A model generated the notes under the pieces. The model was not told where the DNA came from. It worked only from the letters and a program-made list of their open reading frames with translations, and searched no databases. Made by a program: the position numbers and the translations under genes. A stretch of 19,318 bases of DNA from an uncultured Pseudomonadota bacterium (GTDB lineage: Bacteria > Pseudomonadota > Gammaproteobacteria > Methylococcales > Methylomonadaceae): positions 1-19,318 of the forward strand of contig CAJBJW010000237.1 of NCBI GenBank assembly GCA_903953455.1, in the 5' to 3' direction. Below, piece by piece: positions 1 to 6,508 of this stretch. Every line of letters begins with the position of its first letter. Positions within the stretch are counted from its first letter, which is position 1.

Positions 1-548
1 ACATCAATACACCAATTGCAGAACTTGAGCGAGTTGAATTTAAAGCCCATAGTGGTGAAGCGATGGTACACAGCACACTTGCTTTCCATTGGGCGCGACT
101 CATTGAATTGCTGCATTGCGCTGAAAGCATCAAAGAATTATTGAACGATCCAGATGTTTTGAAACACGAAGAACCTGCAAAAGGTGAACGTCGATTTGAA
201 GGTATTGGCGTCATTGAAGCGACACGCGGCACGTTATTCCACCATTATCAAGTCGATGAAAATGATATTGTAACCAAGGCAAATCTGATCGTTTCAACGA
301 CTAGTAACAATATGGGCATGAATGAATCCGTGCGCCAAGTGGCGGCAGAATATCTTTCTGGGCAAGAGCTTACCGAGCCACTGCTCAATAATTTAGAAGT
401 CGCTATTCGCGCGTATGATCCCTGTTTATCATGTGCCACGCACGCGGTCGGAAAAATGCCTCTGCAACTTGAACTGGTGAATTCAAAAGGCGATATTATT
501 GATAAATTAGTCAAACACGATACCGGTCACATTGAGCGCATTCAATGA
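1..548 (+). CDS. hoxH: NAD-linked [NiFe] hydrogenase large subunit HoxH, 3' part only
   Basis: The 5' end lies outside the window. The open frame runs from base 3, through residues upstream of the first in-window ATG at 63, so that ATG is internal. HoxH carries the NiFe active site of the cytoplasmic, NAD(P)-coupled bidirectional hydrogenase and works with HoxFUY. The visible part is the C-terminal region: a conserved HSTLAFHWARLIELLH stretch, then the second nickel-binding motif DPCLSCATH near bases 417-443. In this family the endopeptidase cleaves just after that His. The tail left after it (AVGKMPL and onward) is about 34 residues, ending in a polar extension (HDTGHIERIQ). The stop overlaps the hoxW start as ATGA. 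Assignment to the HoxH group, rather than HupL or HyaB, rests on the motif style and the hoxW neighbour. Confidence 0.93.
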   Translation, partial: INTPIAELERVEFKAHSGEAMVHSTLAFHWARLIELLHCAESIKELLNDPDVLKHEEPAKGERRFEGIGVIEATRGTLFHHYQVDENDIVTKANLIVSTTSNNMGMNESVRQVAAEYLSGQELTEPLLNNLEVAIRAYDPCLSCATHAVGKMPLQLELVNSKGDIIDKLVKHDTGHIERIQ

Positions 549-1021
549 CAAAATCGGTGTTAGTGTTCGGTTACGGCAATGAAAGTCGTGGTGACGATGC
601 ACTGGGCGTACTAATTTTAAACCATATTGAAACGCATTGTTCACTTGAAAGTATCGATTTACTCACCGATTTTCAACTGCAAATTGAGCATGCACTGGAT
701 TTGGAACAGCGCGAACTGGTTTTATTTGTCGATGCATCCGTAAAAAGCGATATCGCTTTTGAGTTTACGCAACTCAAACCCATGCGTGATATCAGTTTTA
801 CAACACACGCAATCAGTCCGGCGTCGGTACTCGACGTTTATCAAACCATGAAAAAAACGACACCACCGCCGTGTTTTTTACTCGCCATTGGCGCTGAAAG
901 CTTTGAACTTGGTGATGGTTTGAGCGACAATGCAAAAAGAAATTTTGCCCATGCCACAAAGTTTATTGACGATTTACTCAATCATTTAACGATTGGCTAT
1001 TGGCAAATGCAGTGTCGATAA
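545..1021 (+). CDS. hoxW: Hydrogenase maturation protease HoxW
   Basis: This 158-residue protein belongs to the HybD/HycI/HoxW family of nickel-dependent endopeptidases, which clip the C-terminal tail of the large subunit once the NiFe cofactor is in place. The N-terminus shows the family signature GYGNESRGDDALG (residues 9-21). Candidate metal ligands are D17/D18, D63 in LFVDAS and H88 in TTHAISP. The RGDD form of the first motif is typical of HoxW; HybD has a DE pair there. The start ATG overlaps the hoxH stop by 4 bases, so translation is very likely coupled. Length is normal. The substrate is presumably the adjacent HoxH, whose DPCLSCATH site ends about 100 bases upstream. Confidence 0.92.
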   Translation: MTKSVLVFGYGNESRGDDALGVLILNHIETHCSLESIDLLTDFQLQIEHALDLEQRELVLFVDASVKSDIAFEFTQLKPMRDISFTTHAISPASVLDVYQTMKKTTPPPCFLLAIGAESFELGDGLSDNAKRNFAHATKFIDDLLNHLTIGYWQMQCR

Positions 1022-1050
1022 TAATGTTCTAATCTAAAAAAGGAAAATCC

Positions 1051-1536
1051 ATGATTCATTTAGTAGAAGGCGATATTTTACTCAGCACCGCACACGCTAT
1101 TGCGCAGGGTGTTTGTATTAATGATCCAATGGATAAAGGGTTAGCGCTGTTGCTGCATAATTTGTATCCAGCAATGCACAAAGATTTCCATCATTGGTGT
1201 CATCAACATCACCCCGAATCAGGCGAAGCATGGGCATGGGTTAGCGCTGAAGGCAAGCACGTGATTAATTTAATTACGCAAGAAGGCGCAGACAGTCACG
1301 ATCACCGTCATGGCAAAGCGACATTAACCAATGTTCAACACGCGCTTAAAGCCTTAGCGAAAATCGTAGAACAAGAAAAATTCACGTCACTTGCCCTACC
1401 TCGTTTAGCAACAGGCGCTGGCGGTTTAGATTGGGCGGACGTACTTCCTCTCATTGAGAAAAAATTGGGTAACTTAGGCATTCCGGTATACGTTTATGCC
1501 ACTTATCACACTGGTCAAACTGCTAACGAAGAGTAA
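1051..1536 (+). CDS. TARG1/ALC1-like macrodomain protein, probably catalytically inactive
   Basis: A 161-residue single macrodomain, 29 bases after hoxW, with a good ribosome binding site (AGGAAA before ATG 1051). The fold is recognisable from VEGDIL (residues 5-10), the loop NDPMDKGLAL (24-33), VINLIT (71-76) and LALPRLATGAGGLDW (114-128). Spacing and wording align best with human TARG1 (OARD1), a glutamyl-ADP-ribose hydrolase. From memory of that protein, its catalytic Lys84 (LITK) corresponds to Gln77 here (LITQ), and Asp125 (GCGLD) to a Gly near residue 124. An ADP-ribose or related nucleotide binder is therefore more likely than a TARG1-type hydrolase. A His-rich stretch (HKDFHHWCHQHH, 43-54) is unusual. 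Co-transcription with hox genes is inferred from spacing. What links it to the hydrogenase is unknown. Confidence 0.78.
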   Translation: MIHLVEGDILLSTAHAIAQGVCINDPMDKGLALLLHNLYPAMHKDFHHWCHQHHPESGEAWAWVSAEGKHVINLITQEGADSHDHRHGKATLTNVQHALKALAKIVEQEKFTSLALPRLATGAGGLDWADVLPLIEKKLGNLGIPVYVYATYHTGQTANEE

Positions 1537-1628
1537 CATTTTCTTTTTAACACGCGAGTAGCGTATAAGTGAGCTAATTAAAACATTATGCATCTCACAT
1601 CATTGCTATCCCACAACCATTTTCGCTT

Positions 1629-2798
1629 ATGAACATTCACGAATATCAAGCTAAAAAGCTTTTCCAGCATTACGCTATTCCCACCCCTCAAGGTTGCGTA
1701 GCGTCAAGCGCACTTGATGCACAAAATATTGCACAAACATTAACAAACGAATCGTGGGTGGTAAAAGCGCAAATACATGCGGGTGGTCGCGGAAAAGTCG
1801 GTGGGGTCAAACTAGCAAAAACGCCTAATGACGTGTTCAATTTTACAAATGAATTACTCGGCAAGCGACTTATTACAAAGCAAACCAATGCCCATGGCTT
1901 GCCTATTGAAAGTGTGTTAATTGAAAAAACCTATCCTATTAAGCGCGAACTGTACTTGAGTTTACTTGTTGAGCGCAGCAGTGAACGTCTTGTTTTTGTT
2001 GCCTCATCAGCGGGTGGCATGGACATTGAGTCCATCGCCCACCAATTACCTGAAGAAATTATTACTGTGACCGTCCATCCTGCGACGGGTTTGCAGCCTA
2101 GTCATTGTCGAAAAATTGGTTATGCATTAAAACTTGAACGCGCACAGCAAAAACAACTTGATGTCATTCTGCACGGCATGATGAATTTATTTCTAGAAAA
2201 AGACGCGAGTCAAATTGAAATTAATCCATTAATCGAAACGCAAACAGGCGAACTCATTGCACTCGATGCCAAAATTAATTTTGACGATAATGCACTTGCA
2301 CTGCACGATGATATTTTAGCGCTGCGAGATACCAATCAAGAAGAGGCTAAAGAACATGAAGCCGAGCAATTTGGACTCAATTATATTGCCCTTGATGGCA
2401 ACATTGGCTGCATGGTCAATGGCGCAGGACTGGCAATGGCAACGATGGATTTAGTGAAATTAAAAGGCGGTTTACCGGCAAATTTTCTTGATGTAGGTGG
2501 TGGAACGAATGCTGAGAAAGTATGCGAAGCGTTCAAATTAATTTTAGCTGACGGCAATGTGAAAGCCGTTTTAGTCAATATTTTTGGTGGCATTGTGAAA
2601 TGCGACATCATTGCTCAAGGCATTTTAGCGGCCATGGCGCAAATTGATGTGCATGTCCCAGTCGTAGTTCGTTTAGAGGGCACCAATGCAAATGAAGGCA
2701 GAGCATTGCTCAGCAACACGCCATTCACACTTTATGCGGCACATGATCTAAATGATGCCGCCCAACAAGTGGTTTCATTAGCCAAAGGAATCGCATAA
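1629..2798 (+). CDS. sucC: Succinyl-CoA synthetase (ADP-forming) subunit beta
   Basis: 389 residues, the usual length for SucC. The enzyme interconverts succinyl-CoA and succinate with formation of ATP or GTP in the TCA cycle. The N-terminal ATP-grasp region starts MNIHEYQAKKLF and contains the nucleotide-binding AQIHAGGRGKVGG (about residues 47-59). EINPL (about 198-202) marks the metal-binding region. The C-terminal ligase domain has GNIGCMVNGAGLAMATMD, NFLDVGGG and VNIFGGIVKCD, all near-identical to E. coli SucC. No clear Shine-Dalgarno precedes ATG 1629. A possible promoter has a TATAAG -10 box at 1564-1569 but a poor -35. The stop overlaps sucD by one base (TAATG). No 2-oxoglutarate dehydrogenase genes are visible nearby. 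Malate-CoA ligase (MtkA) is a related alternative but less likely. Confidence 0.95.
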   Translation: MNIHEYQAKKLFQHYAIPTPQGCVASSALDAQNIAQTLTNESWVVKAQIHAGGRGKVGGVKLAKTPNDVFNFTNELLGKRLITKQTNAHGLPIESVLIEKTYPIKRELYLSLLVERSSERLVFVASSAGGMDIESIAHQLPEEIITVTVHPATGLQPSHCRKIGYALKLERAQQKQLDVILHGMMNLFLEKDASQIEINPLIETQTGELIALDAKINFDDNALALHDDILALRDTNQEEAKEHEAEQFGLNYIALDGNIGCMVNGAGLAMATMDLVKLKGGLPANFLDVGGGTNAEKVCEAFKLILADGNVKAVLVNIFGGIVKCDIIAQGILAAMAQIDVHVPVVVRLEGTNANEGRALLSNTPFTLYAAHDLNDAAQQVVSLAKGIA

Positions 2799-3664
2799 TG
2801 AGCATTTTAGTCGACAAAAATACAAAAGTGATTTGCCAAGGATTTACGGGTAAACAAGGGTCATTTCATTCACAACAAGCTCTGGATTATGGTACGAGAC
2901 TCGTTGGCGGTGTGACGCCCGAGCGTGGCGGACAAACTCATTTGGGTTTGCCTGTGTTTAATACGGTTAATGAAGCAATTAAACAGACAGGCGCAACAGC
3001 GAGCGTCATCTACGTTCCGCCTTTCTTTGCCGCAGATGCTATTTTAGAAGCGCTTGAAGCCGGCATTGAACTGATTGTCTGTATCACAGAAGGCATTCCA
3101 ACCCTGCATATGCTGCGCGTGAAAGCAGCGATGCAAGGCACAAAATCTCTCCTTATTGGCGCAAATTGTCCAGGCATTATTACCCCTGACGAATGCAAAA
3201 TTGGCATTATGCCCGCCTCTATTCATCAAGCCGGCTCCGTTGGTATCGTATCGCGTTCGGGTACGCTTACGTATGAATCCGTTCATCAAACCACGCAACA
3301 GGGTTTAGGGCAAAGTACCTGCGTGGGGATTGGAGGAGATCCTATCCACGGGATGAATTTTATTGACGTCCTAAGCCGCTTTGAAGCTGATCCGCAAACG
3401 AAAGGCATTGTCATGGTCGGTGAAATTGGCGGTAGCGACGAAGAAGCCGCCGCAGACTACATTAAAGCCCATGTCACAAAACCCGTTGTTGCTTATATTG
3501 CAGGGCAAACCGCGCCCGCAGGTAAACGAATGGGACACGCAGGTGCAATTGTTACAGCAGGAAAAGGTACAGCGGAAAGCAAAATGAATGCACTTAAAAT
3601 CGCAGGCGTTGAAGTAGTTAGTGCGCTTACTGATATTGGCGTTGCCATGCAGCGCTGTTTTTAA
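2798..3664 (+). CDS. sucD: Succinyl-CoA synthetase subunit alpha
   Basis: 288 residues, matching SucD (289 in E. coli). The subunit binds CoA and carries the phosphohistidine. The N-terminal Rossmann CoA-binding motif is VICQGFTGKQGSFH (residues 11-24), and GGVTPERGG (37-45) follows. The active-site histidine is H247 in RMGHAGAI, with the phosphate-binding GKGTAESK just after. A second conserved block, GIVSRSGTLTYE (149-160), is intact. Translation starts one base into the sucC stop. An AAAGGAA site inside the end of sucC serves as its ribosome binding site, so the two subunits are probably made in equal amounts. No missing residues or frameshifts were seen. Confidence 0.96.
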   Translation: MSILVDKNTKVICQGFTGKQGSFHSQQALDYGTRLVGGVTPERGGQTHLGLPVFNTVNEAIKQTGATASVIYVPPFFAADAILEALEAGIELIVCITEGIPTLHMLRVKAAMQGTKSLLIGANCPGIITPDECKIGIMPASIHQAGSVGIVSRSGTLTYESVHQTTQQGLGQSTCVGIGGDPIHGMNFIDVLSRFEADPQTKGIVMVGEIGGSDEEAAADYIKAHVTKPVVAYIAGQTAPAGKRMGHAGAIVTAGKGTAESKMNALKIAGVEVVSALTDIGVAMQRCF

Positions 3665-3686
3665 TTTACATTTTAAGAGAAAATTG

Positions 3687-4043
3687 ATGAAACATTTACA
3701 CCTGCTGTTTGTCGCTCTGGCTCTAATTAGTTTTTTAGGCCGCGTCGCACTCACACGCTTTCGTCCAGAATTGATGCAACTGAAATGGATAAATATTGCA
3801 CCCCATATTATTAGCACTTTACTGCTGTTATCAGGGATTTTGTTGACGGTTGAAGGGGGATGGTTAGCAGGCGATTATACTTGGATTCAGGCAAAAGTAA
3901 TCGCGTTGTTTGGCTTTATAGGTCTTGGAATTATGACACTTAAACGCACTGATAATAAGAGATGGATTGGTTTTAGCGGTGCATTACTTTGTTTTGCGTA
4001 TATCCTAAAAGTCGCCATCACCAAAAACGCCTCATTACTTTAA
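3687..4043 (+). CDS. SirB2-family integral membrane protein
   Basis: I chose ATG 3687 over the upstream in-frame ATG at 3621 because 3621 lies inside sucD and an AAGAGA site sits just before 3687. The 118-residue product begins MKHLHLLFVALALISFLGR, the typical SirB2 opening with its His pair, and has four hydrophobic segments (about residues 4-22, 35-55, 68-86 and 94-114). RFRPELM lies between the first two segments. SirB2 proteins are small inner-membrane proteins named from Salmonella invasion regulation; their biochemical role is not established. It follows sucD by 22 bases and may be read through from it. A strong terminator follows at once. Confidence 0.8.
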   Translation: MKHLHLLFVALALISFLGRVALTRFRPELMQLKWINIAPHIISTLLLLSGILLTVEGGWLAGDYTWIQAKVIALFGFIGLGIMTLKRTDNKRWIGFSGALLCFAYILKVAITKNASLL

Positions 4044-4046
4044 TGC

Positions 4047-4085
4047 AAAAAGGGGAATAATAGTAAATTATAATCCCCTTTTTTT
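4047..4085. terminator. Bidirectional intrinsic terminator
   Basis: AAAAAGGGGA (4047-4056) pairs with TCCCCTTTTT (4074-4083), with about 17 bases between the arms and two further A-T pairs possible inside. There is a T-run on the + strand side and an A-run (T-run on the other strand) at the opposite end. It sits between the convergent SirB2-like gene (+) and PilZ gene (-), so it can stop transcripts from both directions. Confidence 0.88.
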
Positions 4086-4100
4086 GTGTCACATTATTTT

Positions 4101-5051
4101 TTATGCGTTATTGAGCAATCCGCTTTGACGCTCAATATCTTGTACATAACGTAAAACTGCACCTTCAATTGATTGAGGGATATCTAAAAATGTAACCCCC
4201 ACCAATTCTTCAAAATCTTCTGCTCTAAAAGCAACCCCTAAACGCACAGATAAAACCTTAAACGAAACTTCTACCGTAACGTGAGGCATCACAAAAGGTC
4301 GATCATCAAAAATGGTCTGCTCTTGCAAAAAATAGGAAAACTCCGGGTCTGTGTTGATTAATTTACACCCTGACATACTAATATCAGACAAATTTAATCT
4401 GACAACCCTTGCTAATTTTGGATCAGGCACCACTGGATTTGCTTCGCGTTCTTCGTCAAAAATAGCTCTTTCACGCTTCGCTTTAATCTTTGAATCGATT
4501 GTCATTTTTTGATAAGCACGTTGCCAAGCCTGCTGCTCCTCGGCAATTTCTTCTTGAATGGCAGCTAACAATTTTTGTTGAATTTTCGCAGTCGCTAAAG
4601 CATAAGCCTCTTTATATTCAAGTTTGGCATCTTCTTCTGGCTCTGCAATTTCAATTTCAATATAAGCTGGGTTAAGCGTTGGCGTATCAACACGATAATA
4701 TTCGCGTCGATTGTACCAATAGAGCGAGTCAGGAATGTCAATCATAAAACAATCGGCACCTTTAAATTTGCCAATGGTTACTTGATCAACGTGAAACGCC
4801 ACTTGAATACCATTGAAAACCGTATTAAACTTTGGATTCTTAACGGCTAAAAGTTTCTTATTCAAATAAGCAGAAGAACCGTAATCGAGTACGATTGTTC
4901 CTTCTTTATGATTAATGGCAATTAACACCGTCAATAACGTTTCTTTCCCGCCCAAAGAAGCCGACACGTTACATTTGTTTTTCACAAGCATAGCTAGGTT
5001 GTTTACTATCATTGCTCGATTGCGGAGCATTGCGGAATCGTCGTCAGACAT
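4101..5051 (-). CDS. YcgR-like PilZ-domain protein with a long helical insertion
   Basis: 316 residues, starting at ATG 5051 with a GGAG ribosome binding site. Residues about 18-112 resemble the YcgR N-terminal (flagellar brake) beta domain: KNKCNVSASLGG, then LDYGSSAYLNKKLL. The PilZ c-di-GMP motifs are both present: RREYYR (115-120, the RxxxR site) and DISMSG (223-228, the D/NxSxxG site). The C-terminal barrel ends about residue 300. The odd part is residues about 136-210, between the two motifs, rich in E, K, Q and A and predicted helical or coiled-coil; normal PilZ domains have roughly 25-35 residues there. Likely a c-di-GMP receptor acting on motility, adhesion or another output, but no flagellar gene is nearby. 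It is convergent with the SirB2-like gene and has its own candidate promoter. Confidence 0.82.
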   Translation of the reverse strand: MSDDDSAMLRNRAMIVNNLAMLVKNKCNVSASLGGKETLLTVLIAINHKEGTIVLDYGSSAYLNKKLLAVKNPKFNTVFNGIQVAFHVDQVTIGKFKGADCFMIDIPDSLYWYNRREYYRVDTPTLNPAYIEIEIAEPEEDAKLEYKEAYALATAKIQQKLLAAIQEEIAEEQQAWQRAYQKMTIDSKIKAKRERAIFDEEREANPVVPDPKLARVVRLNLSDISMSGCKLINTDPEFSYFLQEQTIFDDRPFVMPHVTVEVSFKVLSVRLGVAFRAEDFEELVGVTFLDIPQSIEGAVLRYVQDIERQSGLLNNA

Positions 5052-5101
5052 TGATTATCTCCATAAAGTAAAAGTTTAAAATAAAAATAATAACAATCCC
5101 T

Positions 5102-5128
5102 ATTATAGATTATTAACAGCACATTCAA
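5102..5128 (-). promoter_or_regulatory. Candidate sigma70 promoter for the PilZ gene
   Basis: On the minus strand there is a perfect TATAAT -10 box (5102-5107). Upstream is TTGAAT (5123-5128) at 15 bases, or TTTGAA at 16. It lies about 50 bases before the PilZ start codon. The spacing is short, so this is a candidate only. Confidence 0.4.
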
Positions 5129-5140
5129 AAGAGGAAACTT

Positions 5141-6382
5141 TTAGTGGTTTGGAGTTTTTTCCTTTGCCTCTATTGGATTATCTGAGATTGGCGTGATTAC
5201 ATGACCATCTTTTTGAACAATATTAATTTTAATGCCATCGTGAAGTGTTTCACGCCCCTCTATCACCACTAATTCATTTGCAGCAAGATTGTCGATTACA
5301 GCCACATTATCATTTTGCGTATCACCTAATTTAAGACGACGAATTTGAACCGTATTTTCCGCTGTGGCGACATAAACAAAGGCACCTTGCCCATCATTTT
5401 GAATGGCCGCAGATGATATCTGCGTTACATTTTCAAGCGTGTTTAAATGTATTTTGACATTCACAAATTGATTAGCAAATAAACGCTCATCAACATTATC
5501 AAATTGCGCCTTCAATTTTAATGTGCCAGTTGATGCGTCAATTTGATTATCAACTGCCACTAATTTACCTTCAGCCAATTTGATTTTCCCCGACCGATCA
5601 TATGCAACAACTTCAATGGGCGTCGAATGTTGTCTACGCTGCATAATTGAAGGTACTTGATCTTCAGCTAAGGTAAACACAACACTTATTGGTTGTAGTT
5701 GCGTAATAATCATAAGGCTTGTTTCATTAGCTTGAACAAGATTACCTTGATCAATTTGCCGCAAACCAACTCGCCCCGCAATTGGCGCTAACACTTTCGT
5801 ATAGCTTAATTGCAATTTTGCGTTATTAACTTGCGCGTTATCCATTTCAACAATACCTTGATACTGCTTTACCTGAGCAGATTGCGTTGCGGTTTGTTGC
5901 GCGGCTATTGAGTCTTGCGCAAGCAAGGTTTGATAACGCAGATAATCGATTTTGGCATTCTCAAGCAATGCTTCATCACGTAGGAGTTGACCTTGGGTTT
6001 GCTGTAATTGAATTTGCAATGGACGAGGATCAATTTGAGCAAGTAAATCACCCTGTTTGACATGCTGCCCTTCTACAAAATCAATCGAGTCGATTTCACC
6101 TGATACACGAGGCCTTACAATAACAGAGCGCAGTGGCGTGACGGTGCCAAGTGCATTCAAGTAAACAGGAAAATCTGTTTGACGACTTGTTTCGACTGAG
6201 ACGGCAACAGGTGCATTGTCGTCGTGTTTATGTTTGCCATGCTTATGCGAATTTGCAGATTTTACTGATTCATCTGTTGATAATTTAGATAGCGTAGAAA
6301 ACGGCCAATAATAAAAACTAACGCTCGCCGCTGTCCCTAAAATTATCAATGCAAAAAACAGTCGTCGCTTAGAATATGCCAT
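5141..6382 (-). CDS. MdtA-like RND efflux periplasmic adaptor (membrane fusion protein)
   Basis: I chose ATG 6382 (413 residues, close to the 415 of E. coli MdtA) over a TTG at 6427 that would add 15 residues before the membrane anchor. No clear Shine-Dalgarno is visible for either. Residues 6-28 form an N-terminal membrane segment. The lipoyl half-motifs are GTVTPLRSVIVRPRVSG (79-95) and LAPIAGRVGLRQIDQGNLV (198-216), separated by an alpha-hairpin (about 120-195). Beta-barrel and membrane-proximal domains follow to about residue 395. A His-rich segment, SHKHGKHKHDD (45-55), lies just outside the membrane. Adaptors of this type link an RND pump to an outer-membrane channel, but no pump gene follows: the next gene is PilZ. 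Substrate unknown. Confidence 0.88.
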   Translation of the reverse strand: MAYSKRRLFFALIILGTAASVSFYYWPFSTLSKLSTDESVKSANSHKHGKHKHDDNAPVAVSVETSRQTDFPVYLNALGTVTPLRSVIVRPRVSGEIDSIDFVEGQHVKQGDLLAQIDPRPLQIQLQQTQGQLLRDEALLENAKIDYLRYQTLLAQDSIAAQQTATQSAQVKQYQGIVEMDNAQVNNAKLQLSYTKVLAPIAGRVGLRQIDQGNLVQANETSLMIITQLQPISVVFTLAEDQVPSIMQRRQHSTPIEVVAYDRSGKIKLAEGKLVAVDNQIDASTGTLKLKAQFDNVDERLFANQFVNVKIHLNTLENVTQISSAAIQNDGQGAFVYVATAENTVQIRRLKLGDTQNDNVAVIDNLAANELVVIEGRETLHDGIKINIVQKDGHVITPISDNPIEAKEKTPNH

Positions 6383-6461
6383 AAGGAAAATTGATTGCGC
6401 TTTTAATGAAAGGCATATTATGCACAAATACTCGCTGAGTGATTCAAACGATACGAGGAAT

Positions 6462-6485
6462 GTGGCGGCATTTCAATACCGCCAC
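6462..6485 (-). terminator. GC-rich hairpin after thiC, without a T-run
   Basis: GTGGCGG (6462-6468) and CCGCCAC (6479-6485) form a perfect 7-bp stem with a 10-base loop, starting 23 bases after the thiC stop. Read in the thiC direction it is followed by attcctcg, not a T-run. It may be a processed 3' end or a factor-assisted terminator. It also lies just upstream of the MdtA-like gene. Confidence 0.4.
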
Positions 6486-6508
6486 TTTATCTAAAAAAAT
6501 ATGACTAA

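Noticed and set aside
1549..1600. Terminator or strong promoter between the macrodomain gene and sucC
   Set aside because: Only a 3-bp CGC/GCG stem and a TATAAG box with a poor -35 were found; not enough for a feature.
1629..3664. Malate-CoA ligase (mtkA-mtkB) instead of sucCD
   Set aside because: Lengths and motifs match E. coli SucC and SucD closely, and no serine-cycle gene is nearby.
3371..3817. 148-codon open frame on the minus strand
   Set aside because: It lies antisense across sucD and the SirB2-like gene; the translation is Cys/Phe/Asn-rich and unlike any family, and both + strand genes are certain.
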